Shown here in pieces: positions 56,001-64,000 of a stretch of DNA of 64,000 bases (position 1 is the stretch's first letter; each line of letters begins with the position of its first letter). The notes below the pieces were generated by a model. The model was given only the letters and a program-made list of their open reading frames with translations, searched no databases and was not told the DNA's origin. Source of the stretch: Saccharum officinarum (taxonomy: Eukaryota; Streptophyta; Magnoliopsida; Poales; Poaceae); the NCBI GenBank assembly GCA_020631735.1, contig CM036159.1, positions 95,094,656 through 95,158,655 on the forward strand. Direction: 5' to 3'. A program made the translations under genes and the position numbers.

Positions 56001-58317
56001 ATATGGAAGTTAAGACTCCCAAAGAAGGATGCCATCATTGCAGAAACTTGGGTTGGAGTTTTCAGAACTGCTATGTAGTAAGTACCCAGTAGAACAAACA
56101 AAGTCTAAATGATGTAATTTGCAAAACTTTTAGCCTTACGGCTCTGAGCAAATTTAATACAAATTCAGGTGGGGATCCTCTCCCCACCTCCCTCGTGACC
56201 TTCAAAAAAAAAAGAATCCAGGTATTCCTTTCAGCGCTCATGGAAATGGGAAAGAAGTAAAGACCAGACCTGGGTAAATCTTCTGGAGATAAAACAGTGT
56301 AGTTATACCATCTTCGTTTTTCTTCTGCAGTTCAGCTATGCTGTAGAGAACAATCTCAGAGTAATATGGAGTAAACACGCTGCATAACAAAAAATGAAAA
56401 CATAGAATGTAAGAAAATAGACAAGTCCACAACTAAATGAACAAGTAGAAGGACTAAAGGAGCCCCACCTAAAGGAGACCATTTCTGAAACAGGCCGTGC
56501 AAGAGGCATTTTCATGAACAGAGAGTTCGTAAAGAACTGAAGTCTCCGCCTGGCTTCTAAATTTTTAGGGACAGTTGCTGCTGATTCTTTAATCGTCAGA
56601 AGCGAATACAATCGCTTGATCAAGTCCTTCTAGATAGATTACCAAAGCATAGATCAGACTGATGACTAAAGAAAAATGCAGACTACCAAGAAAATAAAGA
56701 CAACAACAACAAAATGTGCATCCAATACTTAGAAAATACCAATTTGGGATCATTTGGCCACTTGAGTTTATTGAAGAGGCGACCTTCAGCCCTTGCTAAA
56801 TTAATTTGATCCCAGTCTTCAATGTGGCCACTAACATTTATAAACAAAGGGCTTTAGCAAAGCGAATTTATAAGGGCACAAAATTTGAGAATAAGGTAGA
56901 AAAACTACAGACAAACGACAGACCTCATATTAACAGAAAACGCTTCATGATGAACAACATCATATAGGTCTTGAATAGCATTAACCAAACCTTTTTTCAG
57001 ATCACTGGACTCTGTCGTACCTCGCTACAAAACAGTGTTTTCACAGTTAATACACACACACACTTGAACCATCCAAAATAAAATGTTCAATTAGTGAAAA
57101 CGCAAGTGACATCTGACATATACAGCATACTTTACATCAGAAGGAAAATTTTGCCACTAACAGACTGCTAGGGGAAGGTCAAAACGGCCGTGGTTAGGGT
57201 CTAGGAGGTTTTGGCATAAATTTGACGGTATCATGGATTTTACTCTAGTATATTCTAGTGAAAAGGTAGAAAGCAATATAGTTTCTAAAGAGAATTTAAC
57301 ATCGTAAAGAAGGGAAGCCAGATTTGAGATTTGACTCATGAATACGGTGATCCTGTAGCTAAGTTTGAGAATTGGCTCACCAATAAGGTGATCGCATAGT
57401 AAATAAGCCAAGGAAATACAAGTTAGCCGCCCTAAAAATAAATACCAAAACATCATACATACCAGTATTCCCAATACAGCAACAAGCTTGGCAATAACAT
57501 TAGGCAACTTTTTGAAATGAAGATCACTTTGGATGGTCCTGTTTGAAATGCTGTCTCGGATACCACCATAAATCCTTTCCACCCTAAATTTTCCAAATAA
57601 CAAAGCAACATAAAAAAACCTGTCAAATTTATGAGGTGAAATGAAACAACAGCAAAAACAAAGCCTTTCAGTCCCAAGCAAGTTGGAGAAGGCTAGAGAT
57701 AAACCTAACAAGGTCCTCCAACCAATATGATGTAGAAGAATAAAAAAATAGCATTAATAAGTACAATAGTAACACTAATTACCAGAGGCGTCCTTCTTTC
57801 TCTAGTATAGACGTCAGAATATGATAAATGCTATGGAAGCACTCTACAACAGCATAGTGCATGTATTCATCCTTCGATATCCTTAGCCAAAGTTCTTCTT
57901 GTGAGTCTTTGCAGTCCTCTGCAATCTCTTTGGCCAAGAAAACCTACAAATTGGAAAGGGGAGGTGCTGATTGAAGAAACAGAATGGAAACAAAACTTGT
58001 GAATCAAGCAAGGGAAAACTTTTAAACAGTTAAAGTTGTTTTCGATTTTTGACCTTGCTAGCAAGCAAGAAAAGTGGCCACTGCACAATCGGAACCACTC
58101 CAACGTCATTTTTGGGCATCAAAAGCAATTCTAATTCACTGCAAATAGGATAACAGTCAAACTATATCGACATATAGCAGTCAAGAAAACTGTATCATAG
58201 TAGCATAGGAAGAAATACTTACAAACTGTTAATATAATCCTCTTCCCGTAAATTCCTCACGATTTCATTCCAGAAGGGGGAGAATCTAGATGCATCAAAC
58301 TTGTTTAATTCTGTTTC
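46373..58317 (-). CDS. CALS: Callose synthase (GSL8/GSL10 clade), right-contig exons, middle to glucan synthase domain
   Basis: Seventeen exons with GT-AG borders, 1905 bases (635 codons), open throughout. The first four (58223-58317, 58054-58138, 57783-57943, 57463-57583) duplicate the left-contig exons 5871-5111. The next thirteen continue in frame for 481 codons: RLYSLLTIKESAATVPKN, RRRLQFFTNSLFM, SVFTPYYSE, LWASYRGQTLAR, VRGMMYYRKALMLQSYLER, LSPEARAQADLKFTYVVTC, YYSKLVKADIHGKDK, HAIIFTRGNAVQTIDMNQ, LGVREHVFTG, MHYGHPDVFDRIFHITRGG and TLRQGCITHHEYIQ. This is the core of the glucan synthase domain that handles UDP-glucose. The C-terminal half of that domain and the last membrane helices are missing. 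Confidence 0.9.
47325..48005. repeat. Fold-back/MULE-like MITE remnants with internal direct repeats and a G15 run
   Basis: The left arm (about 47334-47445) and the inverted right arm (about 47725-47835) share TTTACTC..CTATTT..TAGTTTA blocks and the outer GAAAAGTCC ends. A third partial arm copy follows (47893-47950), then a direct repeat of GTTATTTGGACATAACTCAA ending near 48005. A run of 15 G lies at 47791-47805. No ORF. Intron 47096-48210. Confidence 0.55.
48211..51549 (-). CDS. CALS: Callose synthase exon group 5 (5 exons)
   Basis: Exons in transcript order: 51415-51549 (EWKNFLTRINRDENAADSEL), 50229-50297 (VRGMMYYRKALMLQSYLER), 49970-50144 (DLESTLGLTSSADTHFELSP), 49655-49769 (NEALRVAYIDEVENAKNEK), 48211-48330 (EIYSIKLPGNPKLGEGKPEN). 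The intron 50298-51414 holds a TRIM and the intron 48331-49654 holds a LINE fragment. Confidence 0.92.
48917..49481 (-). pseudogene. 5'-truncated RTE-type LINE, C-terminal coding end and TTG tail
   Basis: On the minus strand the coding part (about 49481-49047) reads ..AIRPAMLYGAECWPTKRRH.., VGVAPIEEK and AWRLAINVPEP before a stop: the C-terminal end of a plant non-LTR reverse transcriptase. A 3' untranslated part with CCCAACTTGCTTGGGACAAA and TTG repeats follows. It explains the shorter TTG-tailed fragments elsewhere in the window. Frame is broken in places. Confidence 0.8.
50486..50612 (+). repeat. 5' LTR of the TRIM
   Basis: TGTTCTAAATAGG..CTCCTTCA, a few bases shorter near its start than the 3' LTR. 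Contains CTATATAA and CCCATGAGGCCCA. Confidence 0.9.
51062..51191 (+). repeat. 3' LTR of the TRIM
   Basis: TGTTAGAGTAAATAGG..CTCCTTCA, followed by the second CATTG. Confidence 0.9.
51550..52458. other. Callose synthase intron, mostly unrecognised
   Basis: AT-rich intron upstream of exon 51415-51549. It holds one imperfect direct repeat (TGCCACTGCATAG..AGTTTGAGTAGTG, 52199-52289, two units of about 50-60 bases). Confidence 0.55.
52464..52565 (-). repeat. 3' LTR of copia E (102 bp, internally deleted)
   Basis: Ends and TATATAG box match 55573-55687, but about 14 bases of the GGCCCA repeat region are missing, as is the terminal base next to the C run. Confidence 0.85.
52600..53352 (-). pseudogene. 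Copia E RT end and RNase H (minus strand)
   Basis: Open from 53352 down to about 52680: [66 protein letters not shown], and the end FRSSLNIT. The residues upstream of GPPVSDP (to 53639) are antisense gag sequence and not part of the protein. Confidence 0.85.
53406..55606 (+). pseudogene. Copia E gag, protease and start of integrase (plus strand, inverted)
   Basis: Starts at ATG 53406 ([20 protein letters not shown]). Capsid pieces [17 protein letters not shown] (54250) to [13 protein letters not shown] (54670) are interrupted by a TAG at 54473 and further shifts. GRISMWHFHAPGGEP and [13 protein letters not shown] precede a protease whose start is hit by TGA (55258), and DSGATYHTT is still readable at 55270. 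The frame from 55355 ends in LASRRPLLR, where the sequence jumps into the primer binding site. Confidence 0.82.
55573..55687 (-). repeat. 5' LTR of copia E (115 bp)
   Basis: Minus strand TGTTGGAATCTG..TTCTAGCA, flanked by CAAAC at 55688-55692 and followed by TGGTATC. Confidence 0.9.
55693..56269. other. Callose synthase intron remainder
   Basis: AT-rich intron. A segment ending CCCTCGTGACCTTC plus A10 (56165-56215) looks like the polyadenylated end of a truncated non-LTR element, but no target duplication was found. Confidence 0.4.
56270..58317 (-). CDS. CALS: Callose synthase exon group 4 (8 exons)
   Basis: Exons in transcript order: 58223-58317, 58054-58138, 57783-57943, 57463-57583 (duplicates of 5871-5965, 5702-5786, 5431-5591, 5111-5231), then 56924-57024 (RGTTESSDLKKGLVNAIQD), 56740-56830 (SGHIEDWDQINLARAEGRL), 56469-56629 (KDLIKRLYSLLTIKES), 56270-56379 (SVFTPYYSEIVLYSIAEL). 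The intron 57025-57462 is the undisturbed version of the one that holds copia A on the left contig. Confidence 0.92.
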
Positions 58318-58430
58318 CTGGAAAATTTGATGCCCCCAGTGTCAACTCTTTGTAAATAACAATAAAGAATGGCATACATTATTTATACATACAAATAAAT
58401 AATTCAAACAAGTATTGTGCTATATCCCAG

Positions 58431-58544
58431 TGTTGGAGTATGTGTTTAGGCCCATGAGGCTAAGGCCCATGTGGCCCATGTATGGAACCTATATAGCTAC
58501 CCTTCTAGGGTTAGCCCTAAGTATGAAAGCATCACTTTCTAACA
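58431..58544 (+). repeat. 5' LTR of copia B2 (114 bp)
   Basis: Same sequence as the B1 5' LTR (TGTTGG start); TG..CA ends. Confidence 0.95.
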
Positions 58545-58626
58545 TGGTATCCAGCCACTTCTTTCTCCCCAGACCCAGCCGCCGGCCCTGTCTCCATAGC
58601 CGCCAGCCTTCCTTGCCGCCGCGGCC

Positions 58627-60025
58627 ATGGCCGGCCGGCCACCTCCCCTCCCTCCTACTTCTCTGTTTTCCCTCCCTCTCCTCCCCATCTTGGGCTGATC
58701 TGCTCCGTTCTCCCTCCTCTGGGGCCGCTACTGGTGGCACCGCCGCTTTCCCTGGTGGCGCCGCCCAGGGCCATGCCGCTCCTCTCCCTGACGTTCCTGG
58801 TGGCGCCGCCCCTCTTAAGGTTGCTGCTGGGAGCCGCGGCTCCCCCAACCTTACCCCCACCGCGCCCTCTGCCCTCCTCGGGAACGCGCTCGCCGGGGCC
58901 CTGGCAGCGGCAGGCCAGCAGCCATCAGCGGCCACCCCTGTCCTCGGGCTGGACAGCGGGGGGGACCTGGTGGTGGCCGCCACCTCAGGGACCTCCTCGG
59001 GGGCTCTGGATGTCTCCGGTACCACTGCTGCAGCTACTGCTCCAGTCACCACGCCCTCCATCACTCCAGTGACTCCTCTTCTTCCCTTGGGCGCCGGGGA
59101 TGGAGCCGCCCTTGCTGCTGCTCTCGCCGCGGCGGCTGGTTCGCAGCATGGAGGTGCGGGGATCACTTCTCAAGGCGCAGCCTTCTTCTTTCCCGCTCCA
59201 TCTTCGCACCCCGCTCCCGTCCACCGTCCCGAATCCGGACTCGCCGCCGCTCTCGCCGCTGCCCGGGCTGCTGCCGCGGAGGGGCAGGCCCGTGTGCGCG
59301 CCGCTGCACTCGTGTGGGAGCGGGAGCGCGATGCGACCGATGCTCTGGCCCGCCAGATCGCCGAGGCGGAGCACCTCCTCGCCTCTCCTGCCGATGTTGG
59401 GGCCACTTCCTCCGCCTCGCCGGGACGTCGCGCTTCCCACACCGCCGTCCTCTGGCACGACCCGGCCGACCCGCTCGTGGCTCAGCTTCACTACCAGGCC
59501 GGGGGGGTCCAGAACATTCGCCTCCTCGTCCCGGTCATCCTCGAGCCGGAGTCGCCATCCTACGCCCGCTGGCGGGACCTCGTGCTTCTCACTCTTCGCC
59601 GCTACGCCCTCGACGACCACGTCCTCGTTGACGCTTCGGTCGCCGTCCAGACCCCGTCGTGGTTTCGCCTGGACAGCATCGTCCTCTCCTGGATCCTGGG
59701 GACGATCTCTCTGGACCTCCACGACCTCGTCCGCACCTCTCCTGACGCGCGTCGGGCGTGGCTCGCCCTTGAGGGTCAGTTCCTGGGCAACGCCGAGGCT
59801 CGGGCTCTGCGCCTCGACGCGAGCTTCCGGACGTTCGTCCAGGGTGACCTCTCCGTCAGCGAGTTCTGCCGTCGGATGAAGGGCATGGCGGACTCCCTGG
59901 GGGACCTCGGGTGGCCCGTGGAGGACCGCATCTTGGTCCTCAACGTCCTCCGGGGGTTCAGTGACCGCTACGCCCACCTCCGGACGTGGATCACCCGCCA
60001 GCGGCCCTTCCCCACCTTCCTGTAG
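58627..60025 (+). pseudogene. Copia B2 gag (early frameshifts, stop at 60023)
   Basis: Family ATG at 58627 (MAGRPPP), but missing C bases shortly after put the downstream gag in another frame, open from upstream of 58690 to TAG 60023-60025 (RQRPFPTFL then stop). B1 has GAG there. The capsid block [28 protein letters not shown] is complete before the stop. Confidence 0.8.
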
Positions 60026-60043
60026 GTCCGTGACGATCTTGTC

Positions 60044-61020
60044 ATGGAGGAGCTCACGCAGGGCCTCCAGCCGGGATCCACCACTTCCACAGGGTCCTCG
60101 TCGTCCTCGACGGCCCTGGCTGCTACTTCGCCGCGTCCGTCTGCTCCACCACGGTTGACCGCTCCACCGCCGCAGTCTCTCCTGGGTCCTCCTCCCTCCG
60201 GCGGGGTGGACATACCCAGGCCCGGCACCAGGTGTTCCGCAGGGAGGGGCCACATGGCCCTCTTTCCAGCACCCGTGGTCTGGGCGCATCTCTATGTGGC
60301 CCTACCACGCCACTGGTGCCGACTTGCGTCCACCGGTGGCCATGCTCACCGGAGCTCCTCCGGCTCCCCCTGCTGGTCCTCCACCCGGCGTCTTCCCGGC
60401 TACGGCGTGGACTCCACCTCCTGGGACTCTCCCGGGGGTTGCTGGATGGGAACAGGCAGCCCTGGCTCGCTCGTTCAGCACCATGGGCCTGACGCCTCCG
60501 GTTGGACCCGAGTGGATCGCTGATTCGGGTGCCACCTACCACACTACTCCTGACCCCGGTATACTTTCGTCGATTCACTCTCCCTCTTCCTCTCTTCCTT
60601 CGTCCATTATGGTCGCTAATGGTTCTTGTATTTCAGTCTCTTCTGTGGGTACCGCCGGTGCTCATGGCTCCTTTCGTCTTCCTGATGTTCTTGTTGCTCC
60701 TTCTATGGTTCATAATCTTCTTTCTATTCGACGTTTTACAGCTGACAATTCTTGTTCTGTGGAATTTGACTCTTCTGGTCTTACTGTAAAGGATTTGGCT
60801 TCCCGGCGTCCTCTGCTCCGATGTGACAGCACCGGGCCCTTTACACCCTTCGCTTCCCGGCGGCTCCTTCGTCTTCTTCGCCGCCCGTTTTGTCAGCTGC
60901 CTTCGTCGCTTCTACTTCCTCTACTACCTGGCACCGGCGCCTCGGCCATCCTGGACGTGATGCCCTGATACAGCTCAGTCGTAGCTCCGGTCTTCCATGT
61001 ACTCGAGCTCATGATGAGCA
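60044..61020 (+). pseudogene. Copia B2 gag end, protease and integrase finger (frameshifted)
   Basis: Fragments: [14 protein letters not shown] (60044), [13 protein letters not shown] to [12 protein letters not shown] (60294-60830), then after a missing C near 60838 the integrase finger [22 protein letters not shown] in the frame of 60890-61280. This finger is the part deleted in B1. Confidence 0.82.
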
Positions 61021-61194
61021 ACTGTGTCATGCGTGCCAATTGGGCCGACATGTTCGTCTTCCGTTTTCTAGCTCTACTTCCCATGCGGCCCGTATTTTTG
61101 ATCTTGTACATTGCGACCTATGGACATCTCCTATTCTGAGTATTTCCGGTTATAAGTACTATCTTGTGGTTGTTGATGATTTTTCGCATTATTC

Positions 61195-63846
61195 GTGGAC
61201 TTTTCCTCTCCGTGCGAAGTCAGATACGTTTACCACGCTCCTTCACTTCTTTTCTTGGGTGTCTACACAGTTCGGCCTCCCATCAAGGCCGTCCAGTGTG
61301 ACAATGGTCGCGAGTTTGATAACTCCACCTCCCGCGATTTCTTCCTCTCTCACGGTGTTCAGCTCCGCATGTCTTGTCCATACACCTCTTCGCAAAATGG
61401 CAAGGCTGAGCGGATGATTCGCACCACCAATGACACCGTGCGTACCCTTCTGTTTCAGGCCTCTCTTCCCGCTCGCTTCTGGGCTGAGGGCCTGCACACC
61501 TCCACCTACCTTCTTAACCGTCTTCCTTCCGCGGCCTGCCCCGCTCCCACTCCTCACCACGCCCTCTTCGGTACCCCGCCTCGGTACGATCACCTCCGCG
61601 TGTTTGGGTGTGCGTGTTACCCCAACACCGCTGCCACTTCTTCTCACAAGCTGGACCCTCGCTCCACGCTCTGTGTCTTCCTCGGGTACTCCCCGGATCA
61701 CAAGGGGTACCGGTGCTTTGACCTTACCTCCCGACGGGTTCTCATCTCTCGCCATGTGGTGTTCGATAAGTCCGTCTTTCCCTTTTCTAGCACCACCACC
61801 CCTCCGGTACCTGACCCACCCTCCCTGTTTCCCACTGACCCGGTGGTCCAGCCACCTTTTTCGTGGTCTCCTGCAGGTACCGCTTCGCCGCGTGCCGGAC
61901 CGGCCTCCTGTCCCGGATCCCCAGCAGGTCCGTGCCCATCGTCCTCGGGCGCGGCCCCGTCCTCTCCGGTTGGTGCAGACCCGGGGCCTTCGTCCCCCGC
62001 TGCTGCCCCGGGGGGGTCATGTCGGTCGACGACGCCGGATCCCGTCCCGGCACCTGCCCCGGCACCTCCGTCGAGGTTCGCCGCGCCGGTACGAGTGTAC
62101 CAGCGCAGGCCGCGGCCGCCGCCGCTCGCGCTCCCTTCTCCACCGGGGACACCGACACCACCGCCGCTGTCTCCGCCGGCTCGTGGTGCCCCGCCGGTCT
62201 ACCACCCGCCGCTGCTGCACCGACACCCGCGGCATGTTCACCCGATGGTGACACGACACGCGGCTGGCACCCTGCCGCCTCGTGCCCTCGAGGCTTCGAC
62301 CGGCGATGCGGTGGTCTCTCCGGTACCCTCCTCCGTCCGCGACGCCCTGTTGGACCCTCACTGGCGCCGCGCGATGGAAGAGGAGTACGCCGCGCTACTC
62401 GCCAACCAGACGTGGGAGTTGGTGCCCCGGCCGCCAGGCTCCAACGTCGTCACCGGCAAGTGGATTTGGACCCACAAGCGCCGGGCCGACGGCTCTCTCG
62501 AGCGCTACAAGGCTCGCTGGGTCCTCCGGGGTTTCACTCAGCGCCCTGGCGTCGACTACGATGAGACCTTCAGCCCGGTGGTTAAGCCGGCCACCGTCCG
62601 TACCGTGCTATCGCTGGCACTTGCTCGGTCTTGGCCCGTCCACCAGCTGGACGTCAAGAACGCCTTCCTCCACGGCCTTCTTACCGAGACGGTGTACTGC
62701 AGTCAGCCGGCGGGGTTCGTCGACACCACCCGTCCTGACATGGTCTGCCGGCTCAACAGGTCCCTCTACGGCCTCAAGCAGGCACCTCGGGCGTGGAACC
62801 ACCGGTTCGCCGCTTTCTTGCTGACCCTGGGGTTCATGGAGGCCAAGTCTGATACGTCCCTGTTCGTCTACCACCATGGAGCCGACACTGCATACTTGCT
62901 GCTCTATGTTGATGACATTGTCCTCACCGCCTCCAGCGAGCCACTTCTCCGCCGGATCATCACCGCTCTCCAGCAAGAGTTCGCGATGAAGGATCTGGGT
63001 GAGCTCCACCACTTCCTCGGTGTCACTGTTGAGCACCGTCCTGCCGGGCTCCTCCTTCACCAGCGACAGTACACTCGGGACATTCTGGAGCGGGCTGGGA
63101 TGTCTGACTGCAACCCCTGCTCCACTCCGGTCGACACTCAGGGCAAGCTGTCTGAGGCTGAGGGACCACCGGTGGCCGATCCCACTGCGTACAGGAGTCT
63201 CGCCGGGGCCCTTCAGTACCTCACCTTCACCCGGCCGGACATCACCTATGCAGTTCAGCAGGTCTGCCTCTATATGCATGACCCCCGGGAGCCTCACCTC
63301 ACGGCTCTCAAGCGCCTCCTCCGCTACCTCCGAGGCACGCTCGACTACGGCCTCCTCCACCGGGCCTCCTCCACCGACCTCACCGTTTACACCGACGCTA
63401 ACTGGGCCGGTTGCCCGGATACTCGCCGCTCCACCTCCGGCTACGCCGTCTTCCTGGGCGGCAACCTGGTGTCTTGGTCGTCCAAGCGCCAGCCGGTGGT
63501 CTCCCGGTCCAGCGCCGAGGCGGAGTACCGCGCCGTTGCTAACGGCGTGGCGGAGGCCGCCTGGCTCAGGCAGCTGCTTGCGGAGTTGCACACTCCGCCC
63601 TCCCGGAGCACACTGATCTACTGCGACAACGTCAGTGCGGTCTACCTCTCCACCAACCCCATCCAGCACCAGCGGACCAAGCATGTGGAGATCGACCTCC
63701 ACTTTGTCCGTGATCGGGTGGCCATGGGCGAGGTGCGGGTCCTTCATGTTCCGACGACCTCCCAGTTTGCGGACATCTTTACCAAAGGCCTCCCGTCCTC
63801 GACCTTCGCCGAGTTTCGCTCCAGCCTCAACATCACCGGTGGCTAG
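61195..63846 (+). CDS. Copia B2 integrase core, RT and RNase H (883 open codons)
   Basis: Read in frame from about 61280 ([14 protein letters not shown]); the residues before that are out of frame because of a missing C at 61281. It carries the second and third integrase catalytic blocks ([18 protein letters not shown]), the polyproline/serine linker, RT ([51 protein letters not shown] near 62905) and complete RNase H ([45 protein letters not shown]), ending at TAG after LNITGG. It is the least damaged pol of the short-LTR copias in the window. Confidence 0.88.
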   Translation: MDFSSPCEVRYVYHAPSLLFLGVYTVRPPIKAVQCDNGREFDNSTSRDFFLSHGVQLRMSCPYTSSQNGKAERMIRTTNDTVRTLLFQASLPARFWAEGLHTSTYLLNRLPSAACPAPTPHHALFGTPPRYDHLRVFGCACYPNTAATSSHKLDPRSTLCVFLGYSPDHKGYRCFDLTSRRVLISRHVVFDKSVFPFSSTTTPPVPDPPSLFPTDPVVQPPFSWSPAGTASPRAGPASCPGSPAGPCPSSSGAAPSSPVGADPGPSSPAAAPGGSCRSTTPDPVPAPAPAPPSRFAAPVRVYQRRPRPPPLALPSPPGTPTPPPLSPPARGAPPVYHPPLLHRHPRHVHPMVTRHAAGTLPPRALEASTGDAVVSPVPSSVRDALLDPHWRRAMEEEYAALLANQTWELVPRPPGSNVVTGKWIWTHKRRADGSLERYKARWVLRGFTQRPGVDYDETFSPVVKPATVRTVLSLALARSWPVHQLDVKNAFLHGLLTETVYCSQPAGFVDTTRPDMVCRLNRSLYGLKQAPRAWNHRFAAFLLTLGFMEAKSDTSLFVYHHGADTAYLLLYVDDIVLTASSEPLLRRIITALQQEFAMKDLGELHHFLGVTVEHRPAGLLLHQRQYTRDILERAGMSDCNPCSTPVDTQGKLSEAEGPPVADPTAYRSLAGALQYLTFTRPDITYAVQQVCLYMHDPREPHLTALKRLLRYLRGTLDYGLLHRASSTDLTVYTDANWAGCPDTRRSTSGYAVFLGGNLVSWSSKRQPVVSRSSAEAEYRAVANGVAEAAWLRQLLAELHTPPSRSTLIYCDNVSAVYLSTNPIQHQRTKHVEIDLHFVRDRVAMGEVRVLHVPTTSQFADIFTKGLPSSTFAEFRSSLNITGG

Positions 63847-63926
63847 TTGCGTCTGTGGGGGGTTGTGTGTGTTCTTTCTTGTTCAGCCTTGAACTCCGCT
63901 GCGCCGGTAGTTCAGACTGCGGGGGG

Positions 63927-64000
63927 TGTTAGAGTATGTGTTTAGGCCCATGAGGCTAAGGCCCATGTGGCCCATGTATGGAACCTATATAGCTACCCTT
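63927..64000 (+). repeat. 3' LTR of copia B2, first 74 bp
   Basis: TGTTAGAGTATG.., identical over the visible part to the start of the B1 3' LTR (11417), preceded by the G tract. Confidence 0.9.

Larger units (their letters stand above)
57438..64000. repeat. Second copy of locus 5086-11490 (duplicated or allelic segment)
   Basis: Aligns to 5086 onward at a constant offset of 52352 through the exons, introns, CCCAG target site and LTR start, with one substitution noticed in the 993 host bases. Inside the retrotransposon the two differ by single-base indels, substitutions and a deletion of about 171 bases. The left border of homology is set only by the copia A insertion; to its left 57025-57437 continues the host intron. 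Confidence 0.95.
58431..64000 (+). mobile_element. Copia B2: Ale-like LTR retrotransposon, 3' LTR cut by window end
   Basis: Same insertion as copia B1: target base string CCCAG at 58426-58430, 5' LTR 58431-58544, primer binding site 58545-58556, gag, PR, IN, RT, RNase H, hairpin and G tract, and 74 bases of 3' LTR (63927-64000). It keeps the integrase finger lost in B1 and an uninterrupted RT-RNase H, but gag carries a stop and protease/integrase carry one-base shifts. Confidence 0.95.

Noticed and set aside
1..64000. A new defence, biosynthetic or other multi-gene system
   Set aside because: Every long coding signal is explained by callose synthase exons or by known retrotransposon domains; no other conserved gene was seen on either strand.

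Overview
This is plant nuclear DNA, most likely from a grass (Poaceae). It has many small GT-AG exons of a callose synthase, very short GC-rich Ty1/copia LTR retrotransposons, a Sirevirus-type copia element, Stowaway and hAT MITEs, a tRNA-derived SINE, and RTE-type LINE fragments with TTG tails. No bacterial, organellar or stand-alone RNA gene was recognised. The species cannot be named from the sequence alone.

The only host gene is a callose (1,3-beta-glucan) synthase of the GSL8/GSL10 (CALS9/CALS10) clade, on the minus strand and split over an exact 100-N gap (32096-32195). The left contig (1-32095) holds 23 exons from 25990 down to 5111 that join into 752 open codons (FKS1-type N-terminal domain and first membrane block). 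The right contig (32196-64000) holds 17 exons from 58317 down to 46373. The first four repeat the last four of the left contig, and the rest continue in frame into the glucan synthase domain. The true N- and C-termini are not in the window.

The layout is not a simple gene. Positions 5086-11490 and 57438-64000 are the same locus: identical exons, introns and one copia insertion with the same CCCAG target duplication. For a single gene the right contig should precede the left one on the plus strand. The window is therefore either a scaffold with overlapping allelic or homeologous contigs in the wrong order, or a very recent duplication. A copia insertion at 5085 is absent from the other copy (57437/57438), so the two sequences do differ.

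Regions: 1-5085 copia A (minus); 5086-6078 exons; 6079-11530 copia B1 (plus); 11531-16298 exons; 16299-21094 copia C (plus, gag-deleted); 21095-26060 exons plus MITE, SINE and LINE pieces; 26061-31652 copia D (minus); gap; 32209-42772 Sirevirus (plus), inserted in copia F (42773-46316, minus); 46317-52463 exons plus a TRIM (50486-51191) and a LINE fragment; 52464-55687 copia E with an inverted interior; 55688-58430 exons; 58431-64000 copia B2 (plus, cut by the window end). All insertions lie in introns, and the joined exons stay open. Most breaks in the retrotransposon ORFs are one-base changes in G or C runs, so part of the apparent decay may be consensus error.
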